From: Roseovarius litoreus
GTDB taxonomy: Bacteria > Pseudomonadota > Alphaproteobacteria > Rhodobacterales > Rhodobacteraceae
Length of the DNA stretch: 64,000 nt
Assembly: GCF_900142765.1 (NCBI RefSeq)
Contig: NZ_FRCB01000001.1
Span: 434,001-498,000 of the forward strand
Reading direction: 5' to 3'
A model generated the notes under the pieces. It saw only the letters and a program-made list of their open reading frames with translations, ran no database searches and was not told the origin of the DNA. Positions within the stretch are counted from its first letter, which is position 1; each line of letters opens with the position of its first letter. Shown here one piece after another: positions 1-8,627 of the stretch. A program made the position numbers and the translations under genes.

Positions 1-667
1 TGCGCGGATCGGCCACCAGCGGCCCGCCGACGCCACCCGCCCCCTGCACCACGTTGAACAGTCCCGCAGGCGCGCCGGCCTCGATCAGGATCTCGGCCAC
101 CTTCAGGGCCGAAAGCGGGGTTGTTTCGGACGGTTTGAACACCATCGCATTGCCACAGGCCAAGGCAGGTGCCGCCTTCCAGCAGGCGATCTGGGTGGGG
201 TAGTTCCACGCGCCAAGCCCCGCGCAGACACCCAGAGGCTCGCGGATGGTATAGGCCCAGTCGCCGCCGGACAGTTGAATATGCTCGCCCGTCAGACCCG
301 CCGCGATGCTGCCGAAATACTCCAGCGCATCCGCGCCGCTCGTGGCATCGGCCACCAGCGTTTCCTGTAGCGGCTTGCCCGTGTCATAGGTTTCGAGCAC
401 CGACAGGTCGTGGTTGCGGTCGCGCATGATATCGGCGGCACGGCGCAGCACGCGGCCACGCTCCATACCCGACAGGCGCGCCCAGTGCCTTTGCGCGGCC
501 TGCGCACCGGCGATCGCCTGATCCAGAACCTGCGGCGTTGCCTCATGCAGGGTCGCGATGACAGCGCCGGTCGCAGGGTAGATCACCTCGAGCGGCGTGC
601 CGGCCGTGTCTTCGAGATAGGCGCCATTCACGAAATGGCTGGCGTTGGGTTGGGTCGCAAATGTCAT
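1..667 (-). CDS. betB: betaine aldehyde dehydrogenase, N-terminal part (runs off the left edge)
   Basis: NAD(P)-dependent oxidation of betaine aldehyde to glycine betaine, the last step of osmoprotectant synthesis from choline. About 222 N-terminal residues are present, starting [20 protein letters not shown] and continuing with aldehyde dehydrogenase landmarks: [12 protein letters not shown] (coenzyme-binding strand), [19 protein letters not shown] and the GLFNVVQG turn. The catalytic Cys and Glu lie beyond the edge. The start is supported by GGAGG about 6 nt upstream. It follows betC by 39 nt in the same direction, as in the betICBA operons of Sinorhizobium and roseobacters, so betA may lie just outside. 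Identity rests on family motifs plus operon context; closely related aldehyde dehydrogenases cannot be excluded by sequence alone. Confidence 0.93.
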   Translation of the reverse strand, partial: MTFATQPNASHFVNGAYLEDTAGTPLEVIYPATGAVIATLHEATPQVLDQAIAGAQAAQRHWARLSGMERGRVLRRAADIMRDRNHDLSVLETYDTGKPLQETLVADATSGADALEYFGSIAAGLTGEHIQLSGGDWAYTIREPLGVCAGLGAWNYPTQIACWKAAPALACGNAMVFKPSETTPLSALKVAEILIEAGAPAGLFNVVQGAGGVGGPLVADPR

Positions 668-706
668 ATCGCCTCCGGCGGGAGTATTTCGGGAACAGTG
701 AAAGGG

Positions 707-2224
707 TCAATCCCCACGGGGGAATCGCTGATTTTCCTCGACCACGTTGAGATCCATGTGGTTGCGCATGTAACGCTCGCTGGCCTTCTGCAGCGGTTGG
801 TAATCCCACGGGTAATAGCCGCCCTTGCGCAGCGCCTCGTAGACGATCCAGCGGCGCGCCTGGCTTTCACGAACCTGCGCATCAAACGCGGCAAGATCCC
901 AACGGGCATCGGCCATGTCGCTGAAATGCTGCAGCGTCTGCGCATGGGCGGGATCGCCTGCGAGATCGGTCAGTTCATGCGGATCGCTCTCGAGGTCGAA
1001 GAGCTGATCGGGGTCGAGCGCGCAGCGGGTGAATTTCCAACGCCCCTCGCGCAGGCAGACCAGCGGCGCATGCGAGGCCTCGGCGGCATATTCCATGGCC
1101 ACCGGGGCGCGGGAGGCGCCGCCCTGCGCCAGAGGCACGAGCGAGTGTCCTTCGGTCCATGGCGCGATCTCGTCCATCGAGACGCCGGCGAGGTCACACA
1201 AGGTGGGGCAGACATCGAGCGTGCTGACCGGGGTGCGCACCAGCCCGGGCGCCATGCCGGGCGCCGCGATCATCAAGGGGACACGCGACGCGCCTTCGTA
1301 GAAGGACATCTTGAACCACAATCCACGCTCACCCAGCATGTCGCCGTGATCCGACACGAAGAGAATGATCGTGTTGTCGGTCTGTCGCGTGCCGTCCAGT
1401 GCCGCGAGCACCTCGCCGATCTTGTCGTCGAGATAGGAGATATTGGCCAAATAGGCCCGCCGCGAACGGCGAATATCCGCCTCGGTGATGTCGAAGGAGC
1501 GCCAGTCATTGGCGTCGAAGATGCGTTTGGAATGCGGATCGTGATCCTCGTAGGCCATGGCTGGCACGGCGGGCAGAAGATGGTCGCTCTCTTCGTAGAG
1601 GTCCCAGTATTTGCGCCGCGCCACATAGGGGTCATGCGGGTGCGTGAAGCTGACCGTCAGGCACCAGGGCCGCACGTCATGGCCGCGGCCCAGATCATAG
1701 ACCTTGCGGGTGGCGTTGTAGGCCACCTCGTCGTCATATTCCAATTGGTTGGAAATCTGGGCCACGCCGCTGCCGGTGACCGATCCGAGATTGTGATACC
1801 ACCAGTCGATCCGTTCCCCGGGTTTGCGGTAATCGGGGGTCCACCCGAAATCGGCCGGGTAGATATCGGTGGTCAGACGCTCTTCGAACCCGTGCAACTG
1901 ATCCGGTCCGACAAAATGCATCTTGCCCGAAAGGCAGGTCTGATAGCCCGCGCGCCGCAGGTGATGCGCATAGGTGGGGATGTCGGCGGCGAATTCGGCT
2001 GCGTTGTCATAGACCCGGCTGCGCGATGGCAAGAGCCCGGACATGAAGCTGGCGCGGCCCGGCGCACAAAGCGGTGAGGCGGTATACGCATTCGCGAAAC
2101 GGGTCGACCTGGCGGCAAGCCGGCGCAGGTTCGGCGTATGCAGCCAGTCGGCCGGACCGTCAGGAAACAGCGTTCCGTTCAGTTGATCGACCATGAAGAT
2201 GAGGATGTTGGGGCGGGTGCTCAT
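707..2224 (-). CDS. betC: choline-sulfatase
   Basis: Type I sulfatase that hydrolyses choline-O-sulfate to choline and sulfate, feeding betaine synthesis. The 505-aa protein begins MSTRPNILIFMVDQLNG, with the metal-binding D near the N-terminus, and carries the C-x-P-x-R signature as CAPGR at residues 53-57, where Cys is normally converted to formylglycine. Later sulfatase motifs include GKMHFVG and FVSDHGDMLGERG. The frame is open further upstream, but that part overlaps betI; the chosen ATG overlaps the betI stop by 4 nt (ATGA), indicating translational coupling. No signal peptide, so cytoplasmic. The only SUMF1-like protein in the window (42.2 kb) lacks active-site cysteines and is unlikely to be its maturase. 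Confidence 0.95.
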   Translation of the reverse strand: MSTRPNILIFMVDQLNGTLFPDGPADWLHTPNLRRLAARSTRFANAYTASPLCAPGRASFMSGLLPSRSRVYDNAAEFAADIPTYAHHLRRAGYQTCLSGKMHFVGPDQLHGFEERLTTDIYPADFGWTPDYRKPGERIDWWYHNLGSVTGSGVAQISNQLEYDDEVAYNATRKVYDLGRGHDVRPWCLTVSFTHPHDPYVARRKYWDLYEESDHLLPAVPAMAYEDHDPHSKRIFDANDWRSFDITEADIRRSRRAYLANISYLDDKIGEVLAALDGTRQTDNTIILFVSDHGDMLGERGLWFKMSFYEGASRVPLMIAAPGMAPGLVRTPVSTLDVCPTLCDLAGVSMDEIAPWTEGHSLVPLAQGGASRAPVAMEYAAEASHAPLVCLREGRWKFTRCALDPDQLFDLESDPHELTDLAGDPAHAQTLQHFSDMADARWDLAAFDAQVRESQARRWIVYEALRKGGYYPWDYQPLQKASERYMRNHMDLNVVEENQRFPRGD

Positions 2225-2805
2225 GCGGTTTCGACCTTGAGAGTGGTATCGAGATAATGCAGCAGCACGCTGATCGCGCGCTCGGGCTCGAGCGGCTCGA
2301 CGCGCAGGGCCTGCCGGATGTAGAGCCCGTCGATCATCGCCGCCAATCCACGGGTCAACCGAGAGGCGTTGTCCGGCGCGATCTGGCGAATGGCATGATG
2401 CAGGTTCGAGCGCAGCCGGCGCTGATAGATATGCAAAAGGCGCCGGGCATCTTCGGATTTCTGCGCCTGCACATAGAAGTTGAGCCATGCCGAGACCATC
2501 TCGGAGCGGAACTGCGCCGGTGCGAAGCTGGCGCGGATGATCGCCTCGACCCGGTCACGCGGGGTTTTCGCCATCACCAGCGCGCCACGCACCTCGGCGC
2601 CGTAGAGCGTCAGGATATGGCGCATCGCAGCCACGAACATCTGCTCCTTGGACCCGAAATAGTGATGCGCCAGCGCACTGGACATGCCGGCGCGGCGGGC
2701 GATCTGACTGACCGTCACGTCCAGCGTTCCCTGCAGGCCGATCTCATGAATCGTCGCCTCGACCAGGGCAGACCGACGAATCGGCTCCATTCCGATCTTG
2801 GGCAT
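2221..2805 (-). CDS. betI: TetR-family transcriptional repressor BetI
   Basis: Choline-responsive repressor of the bet genes. At 194 aa it has the usual BetI length. The N-terminal TetR helix-turn-helix spans about residues 33-56 (SQIARRAGMSSALAHHYFGS), and the C-terminal ligand domain ends in a BetI-like LHYLDTTLK. It is the first gene of the leftward betI-betC-betB operon and overlaps betC by 4 nt. A dyad resembling known BetI operators lies 53 nt upstream of its start, consistent with autorepression. Position next to betC and betB makes the assignment firm. Confidence 0.95.
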   Translation of the reverse strand: MPKIGMEPIRRSALVEATIHEIGLQGTLDVTVSQIARRAGMSSALAHHYFGSKEQMFVAAMRHILTLYGAEVRGALVMAKTPRDRVEAIIRASFAPAQFRSEMVSAWLNFYVQAQKSEDARRLLHIYQRRLRSNLHHAIRQIAPDNASRLTRGLAAMIDGLYIRQALRVEPLEPERAISVLLHYLDTTLKVETA

Positions 2806-2857
2806 GCTGTGCCCCCAATACTTGTGAATTGCTGTTGCCCCACAGGCCTATTCGTGT

Positions 2858-2877
2858 TTAATTGACTCGTCAATCAA
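2858..2877. promoter_or_regulatory. probable BetI operator
   Basis: The inverted repeat ATTGAC-TC-GTCAAT (2861-2874) extends outward to 8 of 9 matching positions per arm (2858-2877). Known BetI sites have the shape ATTGAACGTTCAAT or ATTGGACGTCCAAT, so the fit in arm sequence and spacing is close. On the minus strand TTGACG at the dyad could serve as a -35 element for betI. It lies in the 278-nt gap between betI and the rightward solute-binding protein gene and could control both directions. Binding is inferred. Confidence 0.65.
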
Positions 2878-3083
2878 TAAAAAGTAGGGGGTAACCCCAC
2901 AGGACATCAAACCGGAACAATGACGTTGCACTACATGATACCGTCATACTAACGTCGGAAATGTATGCGGAATGTCGCTTTGAGGCTCGGGAGAAGTCGG
3001 ATCAGAAGCGGCAGGTCCAAAGGGAACGGGACCATCGCGCCCGGACCGACAGTCAAGACGCAACAAAACAGGGAGAAACAACA

Positions 3084-4637
3084 ATGACACTCATCAAAGG
3101 CGGCATGCTGGACCGTCGCGGATTCATGAAAACCACGGCAGCCGGCGCACTCTTGGCGACGCTGCCCATGGGCGGGGCAATGGCGGCACCCAAGCGCGGT
3201 GGTCACCTGCGTGTGGCCAAGGGCCATGGTCAGACGACCGACACGCTGAACCCCGGCCAATGGTCCAACGGCTACGTGCTGGCACTTGGCTTTGCGATCC
3301 ACGGTCGCCTGACTGAAGTGGCTGTCGATGGCACGCTTGTACCCGAGCTTGCCGAAAGCTGGGAGGCATCGTCCGATGCAAGCGAATGGCGCTTCAAGAT
3401 CCGTCAGGGCGTCACGTTCCATGATGGCAAGCCACTGACCGTCGAGGATGTGATCGCATCGATCAATCATCATCGCGGCGAGAACTCGACCTCGGCAGCC
3501 GGTCCGCTGGTCGCCCCGATCACCGAGCTTACGGCGGATGGCAGCGACACGGTTGTATTCAAGCTGTCGAGCGGCAACGCCGACTTCCCGTTCATTCTGT
3601 CGGATTATCACCTGACGATTCACCCGGCGACTGCAGACGGTATGGACTGGCAGTCCGGCAATGGTTGCGGCAGCTATGTGCTGAAGAATTTTCAGCCCGG
3701 CGTGATCTCGAGCTTCGAGCGCAATCCGAACCATTGGCGCGACGACGTGGCATGGATCGACAGCTGCGAAATGCTGTCCATCGTCGATCAGAACGCACGG
3801 ACCACGGCGCTTGTGTCGGGCGATGTGCACGCGATCGACCGGGTGGACCTCAAGGCCGCCGATCTGCTGGGTCGCCGGCCGGGCATCACGGTCGAAACCC
3901 TTGCGGGCACGCAGCATTACACCTTCGCCATGTCGACCAACAAGGATCCCTACACGGACAACAACATCCGTCAGGCGCTGAAATATGCCATCAACCGCGA
4001 AGAACTGGTTGAAAAGATCCTGTTCGGCTACGGCTCGGTCGGCAATGACCACCCGATCGGTCAGGGTCAGCGCTATTACAACAGCGAGCTGGAGCAGAAG
4101 ACCTATGATCCGGACAAGGCCAAGTTCTATCTCAAGGAGGCCGGTGTCGACAGTCTGGACGTGACGCTTCACACCTCCGAGGCGGCCTTCTCGGGCGCCG
4201 TGGACGCGGGCGTTCTGTTCCAGAACTCGGCCAAGGCGGCAGGGATCAACGTCAACGTGGTACGCGAGCCCAAGGATGGGTACTGGTCCGACGTCTGGAT
4301 GAAAGAGCCGTTCACCGCCGTCTATTGGGGCGGGCGTCCGGTGGAAGACCAGATGTTCTCGACGGCCTATCAGTGCGGCGCGTCGTGGAACGACAGCTTC
4401 TGGTGCAACGAGCGCTTTGACGAACTTCTGGTCAAGGCCCGGGCCGAACTGGACGACGACAAGCGCCGCCAGATGTACTGGGAGATGCAGGATCTCGTCT
4501 CCAACCAGGGTGGTGTCGTCATCCCGATGTTCGCCAATTACGTCTCGGCCAAATCCGACGACGTGATGCATGGCGAGATGGCATCGAACTGGGAGATGGA
4601 CGGCGAACGCTGGATGGAACGCTGGTGGATGGCCTAA
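3084..4637 (+). CDS. ABC transporter substrate-binding protein, family 5 (DppA/OppA type), Tat-exported
   Basis: Periplasmic solute-binding protein of 517 aa. It begins MTLIKGGMLDRRGFMKTTAA: RRGFMK at residues 11-16 is a twin-arginine motif, followed by a hydrophobic stretch ending near AMA. The mature part is a typical SBP_bac_5 protein (VPELAESWEASSDASEWRFK, FHDGKPLTVEDV, NNIRQALKYAINREELVEKILFG). The frame is open 41 codons further upstream, but ATG 3084 has GGGAGA 7 nt before it and puts the Tat signal at the N-terminus. No permease or ATPase of the peptide type is next to it. It sits between betI and choX, so a quaternary amine or betaine-related ligand is plausible but unproven. Confidence 0.88.
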   Translation: MTLIKGGMLDRRGFMKTTAAGALLATLPMGGAMAAPKRGGHLRVAKGHGQTTDTLNPGQWSNGYVLALGFAIHGRLTEVAVDGTLVPELAESWEASSDASEWRFKIRQGVTFHDGKPLTVEDVIASINHHRGENSTSAAGPLVAPITELTADGSDTVVFKLSSGNADFPFILSDYHLTIHPATADGMDWQSGNGCGSYVLKNFQPGVISSFERNPNHWRDDVAWIDSCEMLSIVDQNARTTALVSGDVHAIDRVDLKAADLLGRRPGITVETLAGTQHYTFAMSTNKDPYTDNNIRQALKYAINREELVEKILFGYGSVGNDHPIGQGQRYYNSELEQKTYDPDKAKFYLKEAGVDSLDVTLHTSEAAFSGAVDAGVLFQNSAKAAGINVNVVREPKDGYWSDVWMKEPFTAVYWGGRPVEDQMFSTAYQCGASWNDSFWCNERFDELLVKARAELDDDKRRQMYWEMQDLVSNQGGVVIPMFANYVSAKSDDVMHGEMASNWEMDGERWMERWWMA

Positions 4638-4645
4638 CGGCTGAC

Positions 4646-4708
4646 CGGGCCTTTTCGCAAAGGCCCGCCTGATCCGAAAATGCGCCGGCGCGACCACACG
4701 CGCCGGCG
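4646..4708 (+). terminator. two consecutive hairpins after the solute-binding protein gene
   Basis: Hairpin 1 at 4646-4667 has a 9-bp stem CGGGCCTTT/AAAGGCCCG and a 4-nt loop. Hairpin 2 at 4683-4708 has a 10-bp stem CGCCGGCGCG/CGCGCCGGCG and a 6-nt loop. Neither has a strong U-tract. They may end the upstream transcript or stabilise its 3' end before choX starts at 4755. Confidence 0.5.
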
Positions 4709-4754
4709 TTGACTTTAGAACGCTTGGTGAAAACCGAAACGAAGGGGAAAAGAC

Positions 4755-5684
4755 ATGATGACATTCAAGACAACGCTGGCAGCTGCGACCCTTGCCGTTG
4801 CAGCCGGACCGGTCCTTGCCAATTGCGAAACGGTCACATTCTCGGATGTCGGCTGGACAGACATCACCGCCACGACCGCCGCGACAACCACCGTCCTGCA
4901 AGCTCTGGGCTATGAGACCGACATCAAGGTGCTGTCCGTTCCGGTGACCTACACTTCGATGGCGCAGGGCGATATCGACGTGTTCCTCGGCAACTGGATG
5001 CCCACAATGGAAGGCGACATCGCCCCCTATCGCGAAGCCGGCACCGTGGACACCGTGCGCGCCAATCTGGAAGGGGCCAAGTATACGCTTGCCACCAATG
5101 CCGCTGGCGCGGCTCTCGGGATCACGGATTTCGCCAAGATCGTCGAGCATGCCGAGGCACTGGACAACACGATCTACGGGATCGAGCCGGGCAATGACGG
5201 CAACCGCCTCATCATGGACATGATCGCTGATGGCGCCTTTGGCCTGACGGAGTTCGAGGTCAAGGAAAGCTCGGAACAGGGGATGCTGGCACAGGTCGCC
5301 CGCGCCACGCGCCGCGACGAGCCGATCATTTTCCTCGGCTGGGAACCGCACCCGATGAACGCCAATTTCGAGATGACCTACCTGACCGGTGGCGATGACT
5401 GGTTCGGCCCCGATCTGGGCGGTGCGACGGTCTACACCAACACCTCCGCAGGCTATGTCGAGGCATGCCCGAATGTCGGCAAGCTGCTGCAGAATCTCGA
5501 ATTCACGCTGGCCATGGAAAACGAGATCATGGGCGCGATTCTCAATGACGGCACCGATCCCGCCGAGGCCGCCGCGACCTGGCTCAAGGCCAATCCCGGT
5601 ATCCTCGAGACCTGGCTGGACGGGGTGACCACGATAGACGGTGGCGATGCCATGGCCGCGGTCAAGGCCGATCTGGGCCTCTGA
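4755..5684 (+). CDS. choX: choline-binding periplasmic protein ChoX
   Basis: Substrate-binding subunit of the choline ABC transporter, 309 aa with a Sec signal peptide (cleavage likely after GPVLA, residue 22). It has the OpuAC-type fold. Trp34, Trp81, Tyr110 and Trp196, with Asp36 and Asn147, fall at exactly the spacing of the choline-binding residues reported for Sinorhizobium meliloti ChoX (W43, W90, Y119, W205, D45, N156), every one offset by nine. This supports choline rather than general betaine binding. AAGGGG precedes the start by 7 nt; ATG 4758 is an alternative. It is followed by choW and choV, with a strong hairpin between choX and choW. Confidence 0.96.
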   Translation: MMTFKTTLAAATLAVAAGPVLANCETVTFSDVGWTDITATTAATTTVLQALGYETDIKVLSVPVTYTSMAQGDIDVFLGNWMPTMEGDIAPYREAGTVDTVRANLEGAKYTLATNAAGAALGITDFAKIVEHAEALDNTIYGIEPGNDGNRLIMDMIADGAFGLTEFEVKESSEQGMLAQVARATRRDEPIIFLGWEPHPMNANFEMTYLTGGDDWFGPDLGGATVYTNTSAGYVEACPNVGKLLQNLEFTLAMENEIMGAILNDGTDPAEAAATWLKANPGILETWLDGVTTIDGGDAMAAVKADLGL

Positions 5685-5734
5685 CATCGCACCGATAACG
5701 ACACGGACCTGTCCCATTCAAACGCAGGACAGGC

Positions 5735-5760
5735 GGGGGCGGCGGCGACAAGCCGCCCCC
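5735..5760 (+). other. hairpin between choX and choW
   Basis: A 9-bp GC stem, GGGGGCGGC/GCCGCCCCC, with an 8-nt loop, 37 nt before the choW start. There is no U-tract. Such structures between a binding-protein gene and its permease gene commonly stabilise the upstream mRNA or cause partial termination, giving more binding protein than membrane subunits; that role is inferred here. Confidence 0.6.
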
Positions 5761-5796
5761 ACACCTCCCGGATATCATAAGTAACGAGGGATTCAG

Positions 5797-6633
5797 GTGA
5801 ACTGGCTTTCTGAAAACAAGATTCCCGTCGGCGACGCCGCCGAAATATTCTTTCTTTGGCTGCAGGATAATGCGGCGCTGTTCTTCGATGCGCTGTCCGT
5901 GGCGATGGAAGGGTTGATCGATGCCTTTCTGTGGGTGCTGCAAACCCCGCATCCCCTGATCCTGATCACGGTTTTTGTCGGCCTGACCTGGCTCTTTCAG
6001 CGCAATTGGAAAACCTGCGCTTTCGTGGCGCTCGGCTTCCTTTTCGTGCTCAATCAGGATTACTGGGAGGAAATGACCGAAAGCCTGACCTTGGTGCTCT
6101 CGGCCTGCGTATTCTGCATGGCGATCGGCGTGCCCATCGGCATCGCCACGGCGCACCGTCCGGGCCTTTATAGGGGGCTGCGCCCGGTGCTGGACCTGAT
6201 GCAGACGCTGCCGCCCTTCGTCTATCTGATCCCGGCCATCGTGTTCTTCGGAATCGGCATGGTGCCGGGCCTGATCGCGACCGTGATCTTCGTGGTACCC
6301 GCGCCAATCCGGCTGACACATCTGGGCATCTCGTCCACCCCCAAACCCCTGCTCGAAGCGGCACAGGCCTTTGGTGCGACACCCCGTCAGACGCTATGGA
6401 AGGTCGAACTTCCCTATGCGCTGCCACAGATCATGGCCGGGCTGAACCAGACGATCATGCTGTCGCTATCGATGGTTGTGATCGCGGCGCTGGTCGGCGC
6501 CGACGGGCTTGGAGTGCCGGTGCTGCGGGCGATCAACTCGGTCAACATTGCCCTCGGGTTCGAATCCGGGCTGATGATCGTGGTGGTCGCCATCATCCTT
6601 GACCGCATGCTGCGACTGGAGCGTGACCAATGA
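5797..6633 (+). CDS. choW: choline ABC transporter permease ChoW
   Basis: Inner-membrane permease of the choline importer, 278 aa with about six hydrophobic helices. It contains the EAA-type loop that contacts the ATPase (EAAQAFGATPRQTLWKVELP) and the ProW/OpuAB-like PFVYLIPAIVFFGIGMVPG. Translation starts at GTG (5797) with GAGGG 7 nt upstream; no better ATG exists in frame. The stop overlaps the choV start by 4 nt. It forms the importer with ChoX and ChoV. Confidence 0.95.
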   Translation: MNWLSENKIPVGDAAEIFFLWLQDNAALFFDALSVAMEGLIDAFLWVLQTPHPLILITVFVGLTWLFQRNWKTCAFVALGFLFVLNQDYWEEMTESLTLVLSACVFCMAIGVPIGIATAHRPGLYRGLRPVLDLMQTLPPFVYLIPAIVFFGIGMVPGLIATVIFVVPAPIRLTHLGISSTPKPLLEAAQAFGATPRQTLWKVELPYALPQIMAGLNQTIMLSLSMVVIAALVGADGLGVPVLRAINSVNIALGFESGLMIVVVAIILDRMLRLERDQ

Positions 6634-7655
6634 GCGATGCCGTCCATTTCGACACTGTCTCGATCGTGTTCGGCGATCATCCCGATCGTGCCCTGCCCCT
6701 GATGGATCAGGGACAACAGCGCGGAGAAATTCAGGCCAGCACCGGTCAGGTGCTCGGCGTGCACGATTGCGACCTGACTGTGAAGCAAGGGGAGATCGTG
6801 GTTTTGATGGGTCTGTCCGGATCGGGCAAATCCACGCTCCTGAGAGCGGTCAACGCCCTCAACCCGGTGACCCGGGGTGCTGTGCATGTGAATGACGGCA
6901 CCGGCATGATCGACGTCACCCATGCCGACGCCGCCACCCTGCGCCGGATGCGACAAAAGCACGTGGCGATGGTCTTTCAGCAATTCGGCCTGCTGCCGTG
7001 GCGCAGCGTGCGCGAAAATGTAGGTCTCGGGCTGGAACTGGCCGGAGTCCCGGCCCCTGAACGCAAGGCGCGCATCGAAAAGCAACTCGATCTGGTCAGC
7101 CTGTCGGATTGGGCCGACCGCAAGGTGTCCGAATTGTCGGGCGGGATGCAGCAACGCGTCGGCCTCGCGCGCGCCTTTGCGACCGAGGCCCCGATCCTTT
7201 TGATGGACGAGCCGTTCTCAGCCCTCGACCCGCTGATCCGCACCCATCTGCAGGATGAATTGCTTGAGCTTCAGAAGAAGCTGAACCGCACCATCATCTT
7301 CGTCAGTCACGATCTGGACGAGGCGTTCAAGCTGGGCGACCGGATCGCGATCATGGAGGGCGGGCGCATCGTGCAATGCGGCACGCCGCAGGACATCTTC
7401 ACCAACCCCACGACCGATTACGTGGCCGAATTCGTCGCGCACATGAACCCGCTCGGCGTGTTATGCGCCCGCGACATCATGGAAGACGCACACGGCACAC
7501 CGCAACACACGGTCGGCCCCTCGGCGACGATCCGCGACGTGATGGCGGCCAGTCAGGGCCATGACACCCCCGTCGGTGTGATCGAGAACGGCGCGCTTTT
7601 GGGGCAGATCACCCGCAACCGGATCCTCGCCAAGCTTCTGGACCCGCGCTGCTGA
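6630..7655 (+). CDS. choV: choline ABC transporter ATP-binding protein ChoV
   Basis: ATPase of the choline importer, 341 aa. Walker A GLSGSGKST at 61-69, Q-loop QQFG at 117-120, signature LSGGMQQR at 169-176, Walker B ILLMDEP at 189-195, and the switch His in VSHDLDEA. The C-terminal 60 residues (from about DIMEDAHGTP) look like a shortened CBS-type regulatory region, as in ProV/OpuAA-type ATPases, which respond to ionic strength; that function is family knowledge only. It overlaps choW by 4 nt and is the last gene of the choXWV run, converging on the EamA gene with a 14-nt gap. Confidence 0.95.
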   Translation: MSDAVHFDTVSIVFGDHPDRALPLMDQGQQRGEIQASTGQVLGVHDCDLTVKQGEIVVLMGLSGSGKSTLLRAVNALNPVTRGAVHVNDGTGMIDVTHADAATLRRMRQKHVAMVFQQFGLLPWRSVRENVGLGLELAGVPAPERKARIEKQLDLVSLSDWADRKVSELSGGMQQRVGLARAFATEAPILLMDEPFSALDPLIRTHLQDELLELQKKLNRTIIFVSHDLDEAFKLGDRIAIMEGGRIVQCGTPQDIFTNPTTDYVAEFVAHMNPLGVLCARDIMEDAHGTPQHTVGPSATIRDVMAASQGHDTPVGVIENGALLGQITRNRILAKLLDPRC

Positions 7656-7669
7656 AACGTGGCGCGGCT

Positions 7670-8572
7670 TCAGACCTTGGTGGCCGAGACGTTGGGCGTG
7701 ATCGCCCGGCGTTTCAGCACGGCCTCGCGCCAACTGATGAAGCTGACAGCGCCCACGATCACCATACCGCCCAGAACCACGAAGATATCCACCCCTTCGT
7801 CGAACACCAGCGCGCCCAGAAGAACCGCCCACACGAGTTGCAGGAAGGTGACCGGCTGGGTCACGGCCAGCGGGGCTGCACGAAAAGCCAACGTCATGGT
7901 GTAATGCCCGGCGGTCGCGAAACAGGCGACACCCATCAGGATCGCCAATTCGCCCCATGTCGGCGTGACCCATTGCATGGCCGCCAGAGGCGCCAGCCCG
8001 ATCGTCACCGTGATCGACAGCATGGCCACCACGATACCCGGGCTCGCAGTGGCGGTCATCCGCTTGGCAATCAGGTAGGAGGCACCGAAGAACACCGCCG
8101 TGAACAGCATCGCCAGATGCCCCGGCCCCACTTCGCGCAGGCCGGGCCGCAGGATGATCAGCGCCCCTAACAGCGCGACCCCCACAGCCATGACCCGCCG
8201 CAGTGCCAGCTTTTCGCCCAGAAACAACGCCGCCCCAAGCGTGACATAGATCGGCGAGAGGTAATTCATCGCCGTCACATCGGCGATCGGAATGCGCGCC
8301 ATCGCGAAAAACCAAAGCGCCACAGCGATGGTATGCACCACGCCGCGCCCCGCAAACAGGGTCCATTCCGTTCGATTCAGCTTGATCCGGCGCAACTGTC
8401 CAAGGACGGGGATCAGGAAAACCAGCCCCAGAAGATACCGCAAAAACGCCGCCTCGGGCGCGGGTATCCGCGTCCCCAGAAGCTTGACGAGAGCCGTGAC
8501 CGTCACGAAACAGCCACCGGTTACGATCATCCAGAAAATGCCCCAGCCGGGACGTGCCGCAAATATGGTCAT
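7670..8572 (-). CDS. EamA-family (DMT superfamily) transporter
   Basis: Inner-membrane protein of 300 aa with about ten hydrophobic helices in two EamA repeats (roughly 10-145 and 155-290). Recognisable pieces are the first-repeat LRYLLGLVFLIPVLG and the helix-4 motif VTAMNYLSPIYVTLGAALFLGEK; the second repeat has TQPVTFLQLVWAVLLGALVFDE. Family members export or import small metabolites; the substrate cannot be read from sequence. It stands alone, convergent with choV, and 55 nt downstream of the lytic transglycosylase gene in the same direction. Confidence 0.88.
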   Translation of the reverse strand: MTIFAARPGWGIFWMIVTGGCFVTVTALVKLLGTRIPAPEAAFLRYLLGLVFLIPVLGQLRRIKLNRTEWTLFAGRGVVHTIAVALWFFAMARIPIADVTAMNYLSPIYVTLGAALFLGEKLALRRVMAVGVALLGALIILRPGLREVGPGHLAMLFTAVFFGASYLIAKRMTATASPGIVVAMLSITVTIGLAPLAAMQWVTPTWGELAILMGVACFATAGHYTMTLAFRAAPLAVTQPVTFLQLVWAVLLGALVFDEGVDIFVVLGGMVIVGAVSFISWREAVLKRRAITPNVSATKV

Positions 8573-8627
8573 GGCGGCATTAACACTGCCGCGCCAGGGA
8601 ATGTCGAGTGCTTTGCCGGCTTTGTGC

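Noticed and set aside
410..2077. Long plus-strand open frame opposite betC (555 codons)
   Set aside because: Histidine/arginine/glycine-rich composition without any family motif; betC on the other strand is a clear sulfatase. High GC creates such antisense frames.
2949..5717. 922-codon minus-strand open frame opposite the solute-binding protein gene and choX
   Set aside because: It spans two unrelated genes and their gap, has no motif, and both plus-strand genes are unmistakable.
6550..6565. GGTTCGAATCC-like tRNA T-loop sequence
   Set aside because: It lies inside choW coding sequence and no acceptor or anticodon stem can be folded around it.
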